Positions 45,560-54,444 of a stretch of 64,000 nt of DNA are shown here, piece after piece. The position numbers and the translations under genes were made by a program. Source of the stretch: Bacillus canaveralius. GTDB taxonomy: Bacteria; Bacillota; Bacilli; Bacillales; Cytobacillaceae. Below the pieces are notes generated by a model. The model was not told where the DNA came from and did no database searches. It saw nothing but the letters and a program-made list of their open reading frames with translations. Location: NCBI RefSeq assembly GCF_002860125.1, contig NZ_PGVA01000028.1, positions 186,001 to 250,000 on the forward strand. The letters run 5' to 3'. Positions within the stretch are counted from its first letter, which is position 1. The number at the start of each line of letters is the position of its first letter.

Positions 45560-46069
45560 TTGAACAGGCAATATACTAGACTGCAGACCGTGATCGGTTT
45601 GTTATTCATCGTCGCTGAAAACGGGAAATTGAGCGCTGTACATATAGGGAAAGAAGACTTTGATAAACATGAAACCGGGGAGGATCTCTCAGAAAATCCG
45701 CATAATCCAGTCCTGGCTGCTGCCGTCACACAACTTGGCGAATATTTTAGCGGAACGCGAAGCAGTTTTCAATTGCCGCTAGACATAACAGGCACAGATT
45801 TTCAGCAAGCAGTTTGGAAACAGCTTGAAGCGATTCCTTTCGGGGTGACGAAAAGCTACCAGGATATTGCATCAACTATTGGCAAAGCGAAAGCGGTGCG
45901 GGCAGTCGGCCAGGCCAACAAGGCAAACAAATTCCCGATTATCATTCCATGCCACCGTGTCATCGGCCAAAATAAAACGCTGACAGGCTATGCAGGCACG
46001 AGAACCGATATTAAAGAAAAGCTGCTTCGCCACGAAAAAGCTTCGTTTAAAGGTTCAGTAAGCACTTAA
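45560..46069 (+). CDS. ogt: Methylated-DNA--protein-cysteine S-methyltransferase
   Basis: Suicide repair protein that removes O6-alkyl groups from guanine. The 169-aa product has the alkyl-acceptor motif 'IIPCHRVIG' with Cys131, the helix-turn-helix segment 'GKAKAVRAVGQANKANKFP' before it and 'GYAGTRTDIKEKLLRHE' after. The start is a TTG five bases after the kinase stop, so it is probably co-transcribed. Position next to a KinE-like kinase is shared with B. subtilis ogt. Confidence 0.9.
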   Translation: MNRQYTRLQTVIGLLFIVAENGKLSAVHIGKEDFDKHETGEDLSENPHNPVLAAAVTQLGEYFSGTRSSFQLPLDITGTDFQQAVWKQLEAIPFGVTKSYQDIASTIGKAKAVRAVGQANKANKFPIIIPCHRVIGQNKTLTGYAGTRTDIKEKLLRHEKASFKGSVST

Positions 46070-46143
46070 ATGAATCAGTCCTGAAACAACATGCAAGTGC
46101 TTTAGTCGAGCAGATTGAGAAGGGCAGGGAGGGAATAAAGGAA

Positions 46144-46440
46144 ATGGCCGAAACGAATATCGAAAGACAAAAGGTAATTGATAACTTCTTCACGCGCGAT
46201 GGGAAGCTGAAAAACATTCCGGCCCAAAGGAAGAAGAAATTAATCGTATTCGAATATATGATCCGGGGTTTAACAACAGGAAAAAAATATGCGGAAAAGG
46301 AACTAAATGAGTATATAAAAAAATTTCACGAAGATTATGCAACGATCCGCCGTGAGTTTATTATCAATCATTATATGTACCGGGATAATGGAATATATGA
46401 AGTGAATCCAGAAGAGATGTGGGTAAAAATCGACGGTTAA
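46144..46440 (+). CDS. DUF2087 domain protein
   Basis: A 98-aa protein that is almost wholly one DUF2087 domain: 'FFTRDGKLKNIPAQRKKKLIVFEYMI', then 'EKELNEYIKKFHEDYATIRREFI' and 'MYRDNGIYEV'. In other proteins this domain follows a transcription-factor helix-turn-helix; alone its role is unknown and RNA or DNA binding is a guess. It occupies the place between ogt and mtnK where mtnA would be expected from B. subtilis gene order. GGGAGGG precedes the ATG. Confidence 0.85.
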   Translation: MAETNIERQKVIDNFFTRDGKLKNIPAQRKKKLIVFEYMIRGLTTGKKYAEKELNEYIKKFHEDYATIRREFIINHYMYRDNGIYEVNPEEMWVKIDG

Positions 46441-46449
46441 GCGTAAATT

Positions 46450-46480
46450 TCCAGCCGCAGAACTGCATTCAGCGGCTGGA
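46450..46480. terminator. Hairpin between converging DUF2087 and mtnK genes
   Basis: CCAGCCGC pairs with GCGGCTGG. T-runs are poor on both strands. Confidence 0.5.
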
Positions 46481-46485
46481 TGAGT

Positions 46486-47652
46486 TTAACCAATCAGGTC
46501 TTCAATCGATTTAATAGTGCGATGATTTTTAATGAACTTACTGCCAAGCTGAAGGGCTGTCCGCTTTGCATCAAGCCTTTTGACTTTATCTTGTATGCCA
46601 TCCAAGTCGGCAACATGTGACAGTCCAACCGTCCGTCGGATCAGCTCACAACCGGCAAATCCGGCAGCATCCTGAAGATATTTTTCAAGTAAATAAGCGA
46701 GAAAGCGATCGTTTGAAGAAAGCGGATCTGTATTCTGTTCTTTCCATAGTTTTGAATACTCCTGCGAAAAAGTCTTCCAAAACACTCTTATCTGGGAAGA
46801 TGTTTTCCGCTGTTTTTCGGGATTGGCAATCTGTTGAAATAGCAAATTCGCCACGACTTGGCCAAGGTCAAAGCCAGCCGGCCCATAAAACGCAAATTCA
46901 GGGTCGATGACTTTTGTTTCATCGTTATTTGCAAAAATGCTTCCAGTATGCAAATCGCCATGCAGCAATGACTCTGTTTCGGTTAAAAAGCTCTTTTTGA
47001 GAAGGGCTGCCTCTAACTTTAATTCTTCATCTGCCCAGAGCTTCTCGGCATCTTTCCTCAGACCTTCTTCAAAGTCATTGGTTGGCGCATCAAAGAATGG
47101 ATCGGTAAAAATCAGGTCTTCCGTGATTTTACACAGCTCCGGGTTAATAAATTTGCCAACTAGCTCCTTTTTCTCTGCAGGCTTTAAGCCATAATCAGAA
47201 GTAAAGAACAGCGTTTTAGCGAGATACTCACCGATATGCTTGGGGAGAAGTGGGAAATCCTCGCCCTGGATTAATCCGGTTCTCGCAATTGTTAAATGTG
47301 ATAAATCCTCCATGACAGTAATGGCAAAGATCTCATCGCTAAAAAAGACTTCAGGAACATAATTTGGTGCCAGTTTTTTAAAAACAGACAATGCATTTGC
47401 TTCGATTGTCGCTCTTTTTAACGTTAACGGCCAGCTTTCACCAACGACTTTCGCATAGGGCAATGCTTGTTTGATGATCACACTTTGACCGGATTCGTGA
47501 TCTGAAATCCTAAAGACAAGATTCAGGTTGCCATCGCCAATCTCTGATACGGTTAAAACAGAACCTTCAGGAAATAACCGCAATCTAATCGCTAAGGCGG
47601 CGGCTGAGCTTTCGGTTAAAGGTTCGTATGTTGTATTTTGTAATAAGACCAT
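46486..47652 (-). CDS. mtnK: 5-Methylthioribose kinase
   Basis: Phosphorylates methylthioribose, entering the methionine salvage pathway. The 388-aa protein has a protein-kinase-like fold: 'SVIIKQALPY' gives the ATP-binding lysine region, 'LLHGDLHTGSIFA' near 230 is the catalytic loop with Asp, and 'VIDPEFAFYGPAGFD' near 250 is the metal-binding segment. GGAGGAAT precedes the ATG. Expression is governed by the S-box riboswitch just upstream. In B. subtilis mtnA follows in the operon; here nothing follows. Confidence 0.94.
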   Translation of the reverse strand: MVLLQNTTYEPLTESSAAALAIRLRLFPEGSVLTVSEIGDGNLNLVFRISDHESGQSVIIKQALPYAKVVGESWPLTLKRATIEANALSVFKKLAPNYVPEVFFSDEIFAITVMEDLSHLTIARTGLIQGEDFPLLPKHIGEYLAKTLFFTSDYGLKPAEKKELVGKFINPELCKITEDLIFTDPFFDAPTNDFEEGLRKDAEKLWADEELKLEAALLKKSFLTETESLLHGDLHTGSIFANNDETKVIDPEFAFYGPAGFDLGQVVANLLFQQIANPEKQRKTSSQIRVFWKTFSQEYSKLWKEQNTDPLSSNDRFLAYLLEKYLQDAAGFAGCELIRRTVGLSHVADLDGIQDKVKRLDAKRTALQLGSKFIKNHRTIKSIEDLIG

Positions 47653-47690
47653 CGTTTATTCCTCCTTAGTGTGGAGGCTTTTCAGCAAAT

Positions 47691-47905
47691 GAAAAAGCCT
47701 CTTTCTCAATGTGAAAGAGGCTTGAAGGTTATATTCTTCACGCCTCTTATCTGCCAGAAGAAAATCCTTCTGTTGGAATTAGCACCGTGCCTTAGGAGAT
47801 TATCAATCCCCGGCGCATTTTAGCGCCCCATTTCACAATGGCATTACGGTCGGTTGCTGGGCTTCATCGGGCCAAATCCCTCAGCCTGCTCTTGATAAGA
47901 GAGTA
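47691..47905 (-). ncRNA. SAM-I (S-box) riboswitch with terminator, upstream of mtnK
   Basis: On the minus strand the leader reads CTCTTATCAAGAGCAGGCTG (P1 and kink-turn start), then GATGAAGCCCAGCAACC, GGCACGGTGCTAATTCC and GCAGATAAGAGGCG, which closes P1. These are the conserved S-box blocks. A terminator hairpin, AGCCTCTTTC paired with GAAAGAGGCT plus TTTTT, follows at 47692-47727. Excess SAM would stop transcription of mtnK. Confidence 0.96.
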
Positions 47906-47942
47906 CTATTTTAAAATCATAATTGTTCTTCACTTGTTGATC

Positions 47943-47972
47943 ATCATATCAATGCAAAAAGTGATATGTCAA
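47943..47972 (-). promoter_or_regulatory. Promoter of the mtnK transcript
   Basis: Minus strand -35 TTGACA (47967-47972) and -10 TATGAT (47943-47948) with an 18-base spacer, about 40 bases before the S-box. Confidence 0.75.
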
Positions 47973-48012
47973 TCATTTTTTTTTAAAAATTTTTGCCGCC
48001 AAAAATCTGCAC

Positions 48013-48798
48013 TTAATTATAGAATTCCGGTTTTCTGTCTGAGAAAATCGGGATGATTTCTCTTACTCGACGTACTTCATCCAGGTCAATTTCAGCATGC
48101 AATATTTCCTGGTCTTCGCCGGCTTCCGCAATGATTTCCCCCCACGGATCAATAATCATTGAATGTCCGGCAAAAGCATTTTTCGGATCGGATCCTGCCC
48201 GGTTGCAGGCAATGACATAGCATTGGTTCTCGATTGCCCGTGATATCAACAAGGCTCTCCAGTGGGCGAGGCGGGCAAGCGGCCATTCAGCGACGACAAA
48301 CAAAGCTTCCGCTCCTTGTGCCGTATGGGCGCGAATCCATTCCGGAAAGCGGATATCGTAGCAAATCATACCGGACAGGAGCCTGTTTTCCAGCGTGAAC
48401 AGGCCCTTCGAATTGCCCGCCGATAAATACAGATGTTCGTCCATAAGCTGAAAAAGATGCAGTTTGCTGTATTCATGGACTGCCTCTCCATGCTTATCGA
48501 CAATGATGAGCGTATTAAAAATCCCCTCAGCCGTTTTCTTCGCAACAGACCCGCCGACAAAAGCGGTACCGTGTTGCAGTGCTGCATTCTTCAAGAAGGA
48601 CTTTGTTTTGTTGGCGTCCTGATCGCCAATTACATCGAGCCGACTCAGATCGTACCCGGTCGTCCAAAGTTCAGGAAGGACGATAATATCGGGTTTTAGT
48701 TCCGCTGCATCGGCAATCAGCTGTTTCGCAGATTGGTAGTTTTGGTCTGGATTGCCAAAAGCAATGTCCATTTGAATACAAGCTATTGATAGTTTCAA
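48013..48798 (-). CDS. mtnU: Carbon-nitrogen hydrolase of methionine salvage (omega-amidase, MtnU)
   Basis: Nitrilase-superfamily amidase of 261 aa, thought to hydrolyse 2-oxo-acid amides such as ketoglutaramate formed by the salvage transaminase. The catalytic triad is Glu in 'LPELWTTGY', Lys in 'YSKLHLF' and Cys in 'GMICYDIRFPEW'. I chose the TTG at 48798 because GGGGTG lies just before it and the product then starts like B. subtilis MtnU. Divergent from mtnE. Confidence 0.88.
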   Translation of the reverse strand: MKLSIACIQMDIAFGNPDQNYQSAKQLIADAAELKPDIIVLPELWTTGYDLSRLDVIGDQDANKTKSFLKNAALQHGTAFVGGSVAKKTAEGIFNTLIIVDKHGEAVHEYSKLHLFQLMDEHLYLSAGNSKGLFTLENRLLSGMICYDIRFPEWIRAHTAQGAEALFVVAEWPLARLAHWRALLISRAIENQCYVIACNRAGSDPKNAFAGHSMIIDPWGEIIAEAGEDQEILHAEIDLDEVRRVREIIPIFSDRKPEFYN

Positions 48799-48909
48799 AA
48801 TTGTCACCCCATTCAAAAAACTAAAAAATTTCGCTTTACAAGCTGTTATTAACGTTATATCATTTGTGACTAGAATTTCAAATTCATTTTTTATAAAGCG
48901 GGTGCTAAA

Positions 48910-50094
48910 GTGACACGTTTTTCCCAGTCAGATTTATTAAATAGCCTGCCGAGGCAGTTTTTTGCCTCACTCGTCAAAAAGGCAGGAATATACATTGAAC
49001 AGGGCCATGATGTGATTAATCTGGGCCAGGGCAACCCGGACCAGCCAACACCAGGACATATTGTCAAAGCATTGCAGGCCGCGGCTGAAAACCCGGTCAA
49101 TCATAAATATTCACCCTTTCAAGGATTTCGCTACTTGAAGGAAGCGGCAGCTGAGTTCTATAAGCGGGAGTATGAGGTCGAGTTGGACCCGGATACAGAA
49201 GTGGCCGTATTGTTCGGCGGAAAAGCAGGTTTGGTTGAAATTCCGCAATGTTTATTAAATCCGGGGGATACTGTGCTAGTTCCTGATCCGGGTTATCCGG
49301 ATTACTGGTCTGGGGTAGCATTGGCGAGAGCGGAAATGTTGTATATGCCATTGCTTGAGCAGAACGGTTTTCTCCCTGATTATCATGATTTAAGCGCGGA
49401 CGCATTAGCAAAAGCAAAGTTAATGTTCCTGAATTACCCGAACAATCCGACCGGAGCAACTGCGACCCTTCCGTTCTTTGCAGAGACCGTAACGCTTGCG
49501 AAACAGCATGACATTTGCGTTGTCCATGATTTCGCATATGGAGCAATCGGTTTTGATCAGCAAAAACCAATCAGCTTTTTGCAGGCGGAAGGCGCCAAGG
49601 AAGTCGGCATTGAAATTTACACTTTATCGAAGACGTATAACATGGCCGGCTGGAGAGTTGGTTTCGCTATTGGTAATAAAAGCGTAATCAGTGCGATCAA
49701 TTTGCTTCAGGACCACCTTTATGTCAGCCTTTTTGGAGCAGTACAGGAAGCGGCGGCAGCAGCTTTACTGGAATCGCAGGAATGTGTAGAGGAACTGAAC
49801 CAATTATATGAATCGCGGCGAAACACGTTTATTAACGGGCTGCAATCGATAGGCTGGGAGGTTGCAGCGCCAAAAGGTTCATTCTTCGCCTGGCTAAAAG
49901 TACCGCCTGCGTTTACATCCCAGCAATTTTCCGACTATTTGCTCGAAAATGCCCATATTGTGGTCGCACCGGGAATAGGATTTGGGCAATGGGGTGAAGG
50001 CTATGTCAGAGCAGGGCTATTAACCTCGGAAGAACGATTGCAGGAAGCAGTCAGAAGAATCGAATCTTTAGAAATATTTGATAAAGGGGATTGA
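48910..50094 (+). CDS. mtnE: PLP-dependent aminotransferase of methionine salvage
   Basis: Class I/II aminotransferase of 394 aa that converts 4-methylthio-2-oxobutyrate to methionine. Marks are 'GQGNPDQPTP', 'FLNYPNNPTGATA', and the PLP lysine in 'YTLSKTYNMAGWRVGFA' near 240. GTG 48910 follows GCGGGTG. It lies between mtnU and the mtnWXBD operon as in B. subtilis. The mtnW promoter overlaps its stop codon. Confidence 0.9.
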   Translation: MTRFSQSDLLNSLPRQFFASLVKKAGIYIEQGHDVINLGQGNPDQPTPGHIVKALQAAAENPVNHKYSPFQGFRYLKEAAAEFYKREYEVELDPDTEVAVLFGGKAGLVEIPQCLLNPGDTVLVPDPGYPDYWSGVALARAEMLYMPLLEQNGFLPDYHDLSADALAKAKLMFLNYPNNPTGATATLPFFAETVTLAKQHDICVVHDFAYGAIGFDQQKPISFLQAEGAKEVGIEIYTLSKTYNMAGWRVGFAIGNKSVISAINLLQDHLYVSLFGAVQEAAAAALLESQECVEELNQLYESRRNTFINGLQSIGWEVAAPKGSFFAWLKVPPAFTSQQFSDYLLENAHIVVAPGIGFGQWGEGYVRAGLLTSEERLQEAVRRIESLEIFDKGD

Positions 50095-50119
50095 CAACTG
50101 GGAAATTTCCTGCGATAAT
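50091..50119 (+). promoter_or_regulatory. Promoter of the mtnWXBD operon
   Basis: TTGACA (50091-50096) and GATAAT (50114-50119) are 17 bases apart, a near-ideal SigA promoter. The -35 overlaps the mtnE stop codon. Confidence 0.85.
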
Positions 50120-50165
50120 CCAAATTAATTTGAACTATCATGAACATGATTATATGAAAATCGTT

Positions 50166-50320
50166 TTCTTATCAAGAGCAGGCGGAGGGACGAGCCCGAT
50201 GAAGCCCGGCAACCGACTTGGATTATTCCAGGCACGGTGCTAATTCTTGCAGCATTCGCTGAAAGATAAGGAGATGTTAGTTTGAGATGCTAACCTCTTC
50301 TTTCTGAAGAGGTTTTTTTG
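50166..50320 (+). ncRNA. SAM-I (S-box) riboswitch with terminator, upstream of mtnW
   Basis: CTTATCAAGAGCAGGCGGAG, GATGAAGCCCGGCAACC, GGCACGGTGCTAATTC and the closing GAAAGATAAGG are all present. GTTAG/CTAAC and then AACCTCTTC paired with GAAGAGGTT plus seven T (50290-50319) provide anti-terminator and terminator elements. Controls mtnWXBD in response to SAM. Confidence 0.96.
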
Positions 50321-50370
50321 TGGCCAAAATGAAAAAGTTGGCCCTCGCGTTTAAGGAAAGGATGATCGGC

Positions 50371-51594
50371 ATGAGTGAAATAATTGCTACATATTCAGTC
50401 TATGATGCTAAACATAATCCCGAGAAGAAAGCAGAGGAAATTGCCCTCGGCTTGACGATAGGGTCATGGACAACTCTGCCCTACTTAGAGCAAAAACAAT
50501 TGAAAAAGCACAAAGGGCGTGTTGTCTCTGTCGAAGGTCTTTCGGAAGAAAGCAGCAAAGAGGAAACAAAGGCACTGATTAAAATTGCCTACCCTGCTGT
50601 AAATTTTTCAGCGGATTTACCGGCGATCTTAACAACCGTTTTTGGGAAGTTATCACTGGATGGAAAAATAAAATTAATAGACTTGCAGTTTAGTGATTCC
50701 TTGAAAGCCCTTTTTCCCGGTCCCCGTTTTGGAATTGAGGGAATTCGTGAAAAAGTAAATGTTTATAACCGGCCGTTGCTAATGAGTATTTATAAAGGCG
50801 TAATCGGCAGGGACTTGCCGTACTTGCTTGCGCAGCTGAAAGAACAAGCTCTGGGTGGAGTCGATATTGTCAAGGATGACGAAATTTTGTTCGAGAACGA
50901 TCTGGCTCCGTTTGCAGCGAGAATTTCCGAAGGGAAAAAGGTGTTAACGGAAATCTATGAGCAGTCAGGACAGCGGACCTTATATGCGGTGAACCTGACT
51001 GGCCGCTCATCGGCTCTCAGGGATAAGGCGAAAAAGGCAGCCGAGCTTGGGGCGGATCTATTATTGTTCAATGTTTTTGCTTACGGACTCGATATCCTTC
51101 AGGAATTGCGGGAGGACGACAGCATTGCCTTGCCGATTATGGCCCATCCGGCTGTCAGCGGTGCACTCGCTTCATCATCGGTATATGGACTGTCTCATTC
51201 GTTGTTATTAGGAAAATTATTGCGATATGCAGGAGCGGATTTATCTTTGTTTCCGTCTCCATACGGCTCGGTTGCCCTTGAAAAAGAACAGGTTTTGTCA
51301 ATCGCAGAGGCTTTGACAACAGAAGATGCGTTTAAACCAGTGTTTCCAGTGCCGTCGGCAGGAATTCATCCAGGCCTCGTGCCATTATTGTACAGAGACT
51401 TTGGAAATAACAGCGTAATAAACGCAGGCGGCGGTATTCACGGTCATCCGGATGGCGCAAAAGGGGGCGGCCTTGCATTCAGGCAAGCGATCGAAGCGGT
51501 TTTAAATGGGCAATCTTTGCTGGATAAAGCAAAACAGCATGATGAATTGCGGGCAGCGATCGAACTATGGGGCCATCAAGAGGTGACTGCATAA
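50371..51594 (+). CDS. mtnW: 2,3-Diketo-5-methylthiopentyl-1-phosphate enolase (RuBisCO-like)
   Basis: RuBisCO-like protein of 407 aa acting as an enolase in methionine salvage. It keeps the carbamylated-lysine motif '[10 protein letters not shown]' near 170-180 and a C-terminal '[21 protein letters not shown]', as in MtnW. ATG 50371 is preferred over the frame's first GTG at 50320, which lies within the riboswitch terminator T-run. The stop overlaps mtnX by one base (TAATG). Confidence 0.94.
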   Translation: MSEIIATYSVYDAKHNPEKKAEEIALGLTIGSWTTLPYLEQKQLKKHKGRVVSVEGLSEESSKEETKALIKIAYPAVNFSADLPAILTTVFGKLSLDGKIKLIDLQFSDSLKALFPGPRFGIEGIREKVNVYNRPLLMSIYKGVIGRDLPYLLAQLKEQALGGVDIVKDDEILFENDLAPFAARISEGKKVLTEIYEQSGQRTLYAVNLTGRSSALRDKAKKAAELGADLLLFNVFAYGLDILQELREDDSIALPIMAHPAVSGALASSSVYGLSHSLLLGKLLRYAGADLSLFPSPYGSVALEKEQVLSIAEALTTEDAFKPVFPVPSAGIHPGLVPLLYRDFGNNSVINAGGGIHGHPDGAKGGGLAFRQAIEAVLNGQSLLDKAKQHDELRAAIELWGHQEVTA

Positions 51595-52256
51595 TGAAAA
51601 AGCTTGCTGTATTTTGCGATTTTGACGGGACGATCACCGAGCAGGACAATATTATTGCGATCATGCAGAAATTTGCGCCTTCCGAGTCGGAACAGCTGAA
51701 GGAGCAGATTCTTTCCGGGCAAATTTCGATCAAGGAAGGTGTGGGAAAGCTATTCTCGCTCCTCCCCAGCTCTCTAAAGGAGGAGATTATTGAATTTGCG
51801 GTTGAACATGCAGTAATCAGGGCTGGATTTAAGGAGTTTGCCGCCTTTTTGGCTGACAAAGATATCCCGCTTTATATTGTCAGTGGCGGAATCGACTTTT
51901 TTGTAGAGCCGATTCTGGAGGGGACTGGACCAATTACAGGCTTATACTGTAACGGATCTGATTTCAGCGCTGAAAGAATAAAGATACTGTGGCCTCACAG
52001 CTGTGACAGTCACTGCTCCAACGGCTGCGGCTGCTGCAAACCTTCTGTCATCCGCAGCCTTGATGGAGAAAATCTCGATAAGATTGTCATTGGTGATTCG
52101 ATCACAGATGTCGAGGCAGCCAAGCAAGCTGATTTTATTCTTGCAAGGGACTTACTTGCCAGGAAATGTGAAGAGCTCGGGCTTCCTTACAAACCATTTA
52201 ATACTTTCTTTGATTGCATCGATTCTATAAGAGAGAAGATAGGGGTGAGAGCATGA
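51594..52256 (+). CDS. mtnX: 2-Hydroxy-3-keto-5-methylthiopentenyl-1-phosphate phosphatase
   Basis: HAD-superfamily phosphatase, 220 aa, following MtnW in the pathway. Motif I is '[12 protein letters not shown]' at 7-18 and the motif IV region is '[17 protein letters not shown]' near 163-179. A Cys-rich loop '[11 protein letters not shown]' near 138-148 may bind metal or be structural, and is seen in MtnX proteins. ATGA overlap with mtnB. Confidence 0.93.
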   Translation: MKKLAVFCDFDGTITEQDNIIAIMQKFAPSESEQLKEQILSGQISIKEGVGKLFSLLPSSLKEEIIEFAVEHAVIRAGFKEFAAFLADKDIPLYIVSGGIDFFVEPILEGTGPITGLYCNGSDFSAERIKILWPHSCDSHCSNGCGCCKPSVIRSLDGENLDKIVIGDSITDVEAAKQADFILARDLLARKCEELGLPYKPFNTFFDCIDSIREKIGVRA

Positions 52257-52885
52257 GTCTTCTTCAGGAAAGGTGGCAGGAGCTCGCCGACGTCAAAGAT
52301 GAACTTGCACAACGTGATTGGTTTATGGGGACAAGTGGAAACCTGGCCATTAAAGTAGGCGCGAATCCGTTGACTTTTCTTGTAACCGCGAGCGGTAAAG
52401 ATAAACGGAAACGCACGAGTGAAGATTTTCTGCTTGTTGATGCAAACGGGAGACCTGCTGAAGCTACCCATTTAAAACCATCGGCGGAGACATTGCTCCA
52501 TTCGGAAATTTACAAGCGCACGAATGCTTGCTGCAGCCTCCATGTCCATACAGTTGATAATAATGTCATTTCAGAACTATTCGGGGACAGGGGAGAAGTC
52601 ACATTTAAAGGCCAGGAATTAATCAAAGCCTTCAATTTATGGGATGAGGATGCAGTGCTTACGATTCCAATCATTCCTAATCATGCCGATATTCCCGCTC
52701 TGGCCCGGGAATTTGCCGGGCATGTTTATGCGCAAAAAGGCGCAGTTTTGATTCGCAATCATGGCGTTACCGTCTGGGGTGAAAGTGCTTTTGAGGCGAA
52801 AAAGCTTCTGGAAGCCTCAGAGTTTTTGTTTCGCTACACGCTTCGTCTACTGGAGCATAAACCCGAGCTAATTAAAGCAGTTTAA
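52253..52885 (+). CDS. mtnB: Methylthioribulose-1-phosphate dehydratase
   Basis: Class II aldolase-fold zinc enzyme, 210 aa. Visible features are '[10 protein letters not shown]' near 25, the zinc ligands '[10 protein letters not shown]' near 95-104 and 'RNHGVTVWG' near 172-180. Third gene of mtnWXBD, coupled to mtnX by a four-base overlap; GGGGTGAGAG precedes the ATG. Confidence 0.93.
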   Translation: MSLLQERWQELADVKDELAQRDWFMGTSGNLAIKVGANPLTFLVTASGKDKRKRTSEDFLLVDANGRPAEATHLKPSAETLLHSEIYKRTNACCSLHVHTVDNNVISELFGDRGEVTFKGQELIKAFNLWDEDAVLTIPIIPNHADIPALAREFAGHVYAQKGAVLIRNHGVTVWGESAFEAKKLLEASEFLFRYTLRLLEHKPELIKAV

Positions 52886-52905
52886 TAGAAAAGGAGAGAA
52901 GAAGT

Positions 52906-53439
52906 ATGGCACATATTGTATTTCAAAAAACTGGTGAAAAATTAGTGAATCAAGAAGAAGTAGCAGCCTTTCTGGAAAGCCAGGAAGTCATTTATGAGAA
53001 TTGGGACATCAACAAGCTTCCAGCTCACCTCGAGGAAAAATTCCTATTGTCTGACGAAGAGAAAGATGCAATATTAGCAGTTTTCAAGGATGAAATCAGC
53101 GATATTTCAGCTCGCAGGGGATACAAAGCACAGGATGTCATTTCTCTTTCTGAAAACACGCCGAATCTTGACCAGCTTCTGCAAAACTTCCAGCAGGAGC
53201 ACCACCACACAGATGATGAAGTCCGTTTTATTGTCAGCGGACACGGAGTATTTATCATCCAGGGAAAAGACGGCGCATTTTTTGAGGTTTTCCTTAACCC
53301 GGGCGACCTGATATCCGTGCCTGAAAATATCCGGCATTACTTTACGCTGCAAGAAGACAGGAAAGTAGTCGCAGTGCGGATATTTGTAACTACTGAAGGC
53401 TGGGTGCCGATCTATGAAACACAGGAGATTAATTCATAA
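52906..53439 (+). CDS. mtnD: Acireductone dioxygenase
   Basis: Cupin-fold metal dioxygenase, 177 aa, making the 2-oxo precursor of methionine (Fe form) or an off-pathway product with CO (Ni form). Metal ligands are in 'EHHHTDDEVRF' and the later 'ENIRHYFTL'. AAGGAGAG precedes the ATG. Last gene of the operon; a terminator follows at once. Confidence 0.95.
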   Translation: MAHIVFQKTGEKLVNQEEVAAFLESQEVIYENWDINKLPAHLEEKFLLSDEEKDAILAVFKDEISDISARRGYKAQDVISLSENTPNLDQLLQNFQQEHHHTDDEVRFIVSGHGVFIIQGKDGAFFEVFLNPGDLISVPENIRHYFTLQEDRKVVAVRIFVTTEGWVPIYETQEINS

Positions 53440-53447
53440 AATCAAAC

Positions 53448-53480
53448 AGCTCCCCCGCAATTTGCGGTGGGAGCTATTTT
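53448..53480 (+). terminator. Terminator of mtnWXBD
   Basis: AGCTCCC and CGCAA pair with TTGCG and GGGAGCT, followed by ATTTTAATTTT. Confidence 0.85.
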
Positions 53481-53539
53481 AATTTTAAAATAAATGCTGC
53501 AGTTGATCCAGTCGACTAACATTTTAGAATCGAGAAAAA

Positions 53540-53581
53540 TTTGTCGAAAATGATCATAGTCTGGATAGGATTATGTCGAAT
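53540..53581. promoter_or_regulatory. Putative Spo0A boxes upstream of the Spo0E-family gene
   Basis: TTTGTCGAA at 53540-53548 matches the 0A box core TTTGTCRAA, and ATGTCGAAT follows at 53573-53581. TTTTGTCTAAT is found slightly further down. This AT-rich region otherwise has no gene. Confidence 0.45.
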
Positions 53582-53735
53582 CCAAGTAAATATAAAAAAT
53601 ATTTTGTCTAATTTTGCGAATCTATTTACAACTATAGAAATTGCTGTAATAATTCTTCAGTATACAAAAAAATGTAGATAGACCGGAAGAAAAACCGGAC
53701 CGGAAAGCTAAGGGGTAGGATTAGGAGGATAAATA

Positions 53736-53984
53736 TTGTATCAGAATGGAAACAAACTGCTGGAAGAAATCCAAAGGAAAAGACAGTGCATGATTGAAAG
53801 TGCGACAATAAACGGCTTTACAAGTGAAGAAACGATTCGCTGCAGCGAGGAGCTTGATCAGCTCATTTACCAATTTCAGATTAAAATACATAAGGGACAG
53901 AAAGGCTGGGAAGAAAGCAGATTACCCTATAAACAAATGATCGTCTGGCCAAAAGCTCTTACTCCCATTTGTAAATTAATCTAA
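53736..53984 (+). CDS. Spo0E-family aspartyl-phosphate phosphatase
   Basis: Small helical-hairpin protein of 82 aa. Spo0E-type proteins remove phosphate from Spo0A~P and so delay sporulation. The signature is 'SEELDQLIYQFQIKI' near 45-59, the S-x-x-L-D motif of the second helix, after an N-terminal helix 'LLEEIQRKRQCMIESA'. The TTG start follows AGGAGG at proper distance. Its place after mtnD and before a KinD-like kinase further on resembles the B. subtilis region holding spo0E. Confidence 0.85.
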   Translation: MYQNGNKLLEEIQRKRQCMIESATINGFTSEETIRCSEELDQLIYQFQIKIHKGQKGWEESRLPYKQMIVWPKALTPICKLI

Positions 53985-53988
53985 TGTA

Positions 53989-54014
53989 AAAAGGGACCAT
54001 TGTGGTCCCTTTTA
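53989..54014. terminator. Terminator after the Spo0E-family gene
   Basis: AAAGGGACCA pairs with TGGTCCCTTT over a 3-base loop. Confidence 0.85.
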
Positions 54015-54397
54015 TCGTGCTGGACTAAGCATACACATAGATCCCCCTCGTCGGATGGAAAAACTTCAATTGGAACTTCATCCATAAAGATTCATATATA
54101 TGAATTACCCAATTTAAATATTACAAAAATTCGCTCAGATGTGATTTTTGTCATTGTTAATCTGTGAATTTTTTTTATAGTAATACTAAGGTTACTTTGA
54201 TTTCCAATTGATTATTATTATTAACCCGTTGACCTTTCAGCCTATGATCTACTCCAGAACTCTTTCATTTTATATCACAGCAGCAGTTGGTGCACTAAGA
54301 TATTAACGTTATTCGAATGGATTGTTTTCATTTGTTTGTACTATGCCCGTGTTGCGATTCATATATCGTAATACAGACATTTTATAAATATTTATAA
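54015..54397. other. Gene-free AT-rich stretch before fixABCX
   Basis: No gene is seen. The promoter of the fix operon should be here, but I cannot choose a single convincing pair. Confidence 0.4.
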
Positions 54398-54411
54398 GGA
54401 AAGCGCTTTCG
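54398..54411 (+). promoter_or_regulatory. cre-like CcpA site upstream of fixA
   Basis: GGAAAGCGCTTTCG contains the perfect cre core AAAGCGCTTT flanked by near-consensus ends. It lies 34 bases before the fixA start. Confidence 0.6.
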
Positions 54412-54444
54412 TTATGGCTTTATAAAAGGGAGGGAATGAGATAT

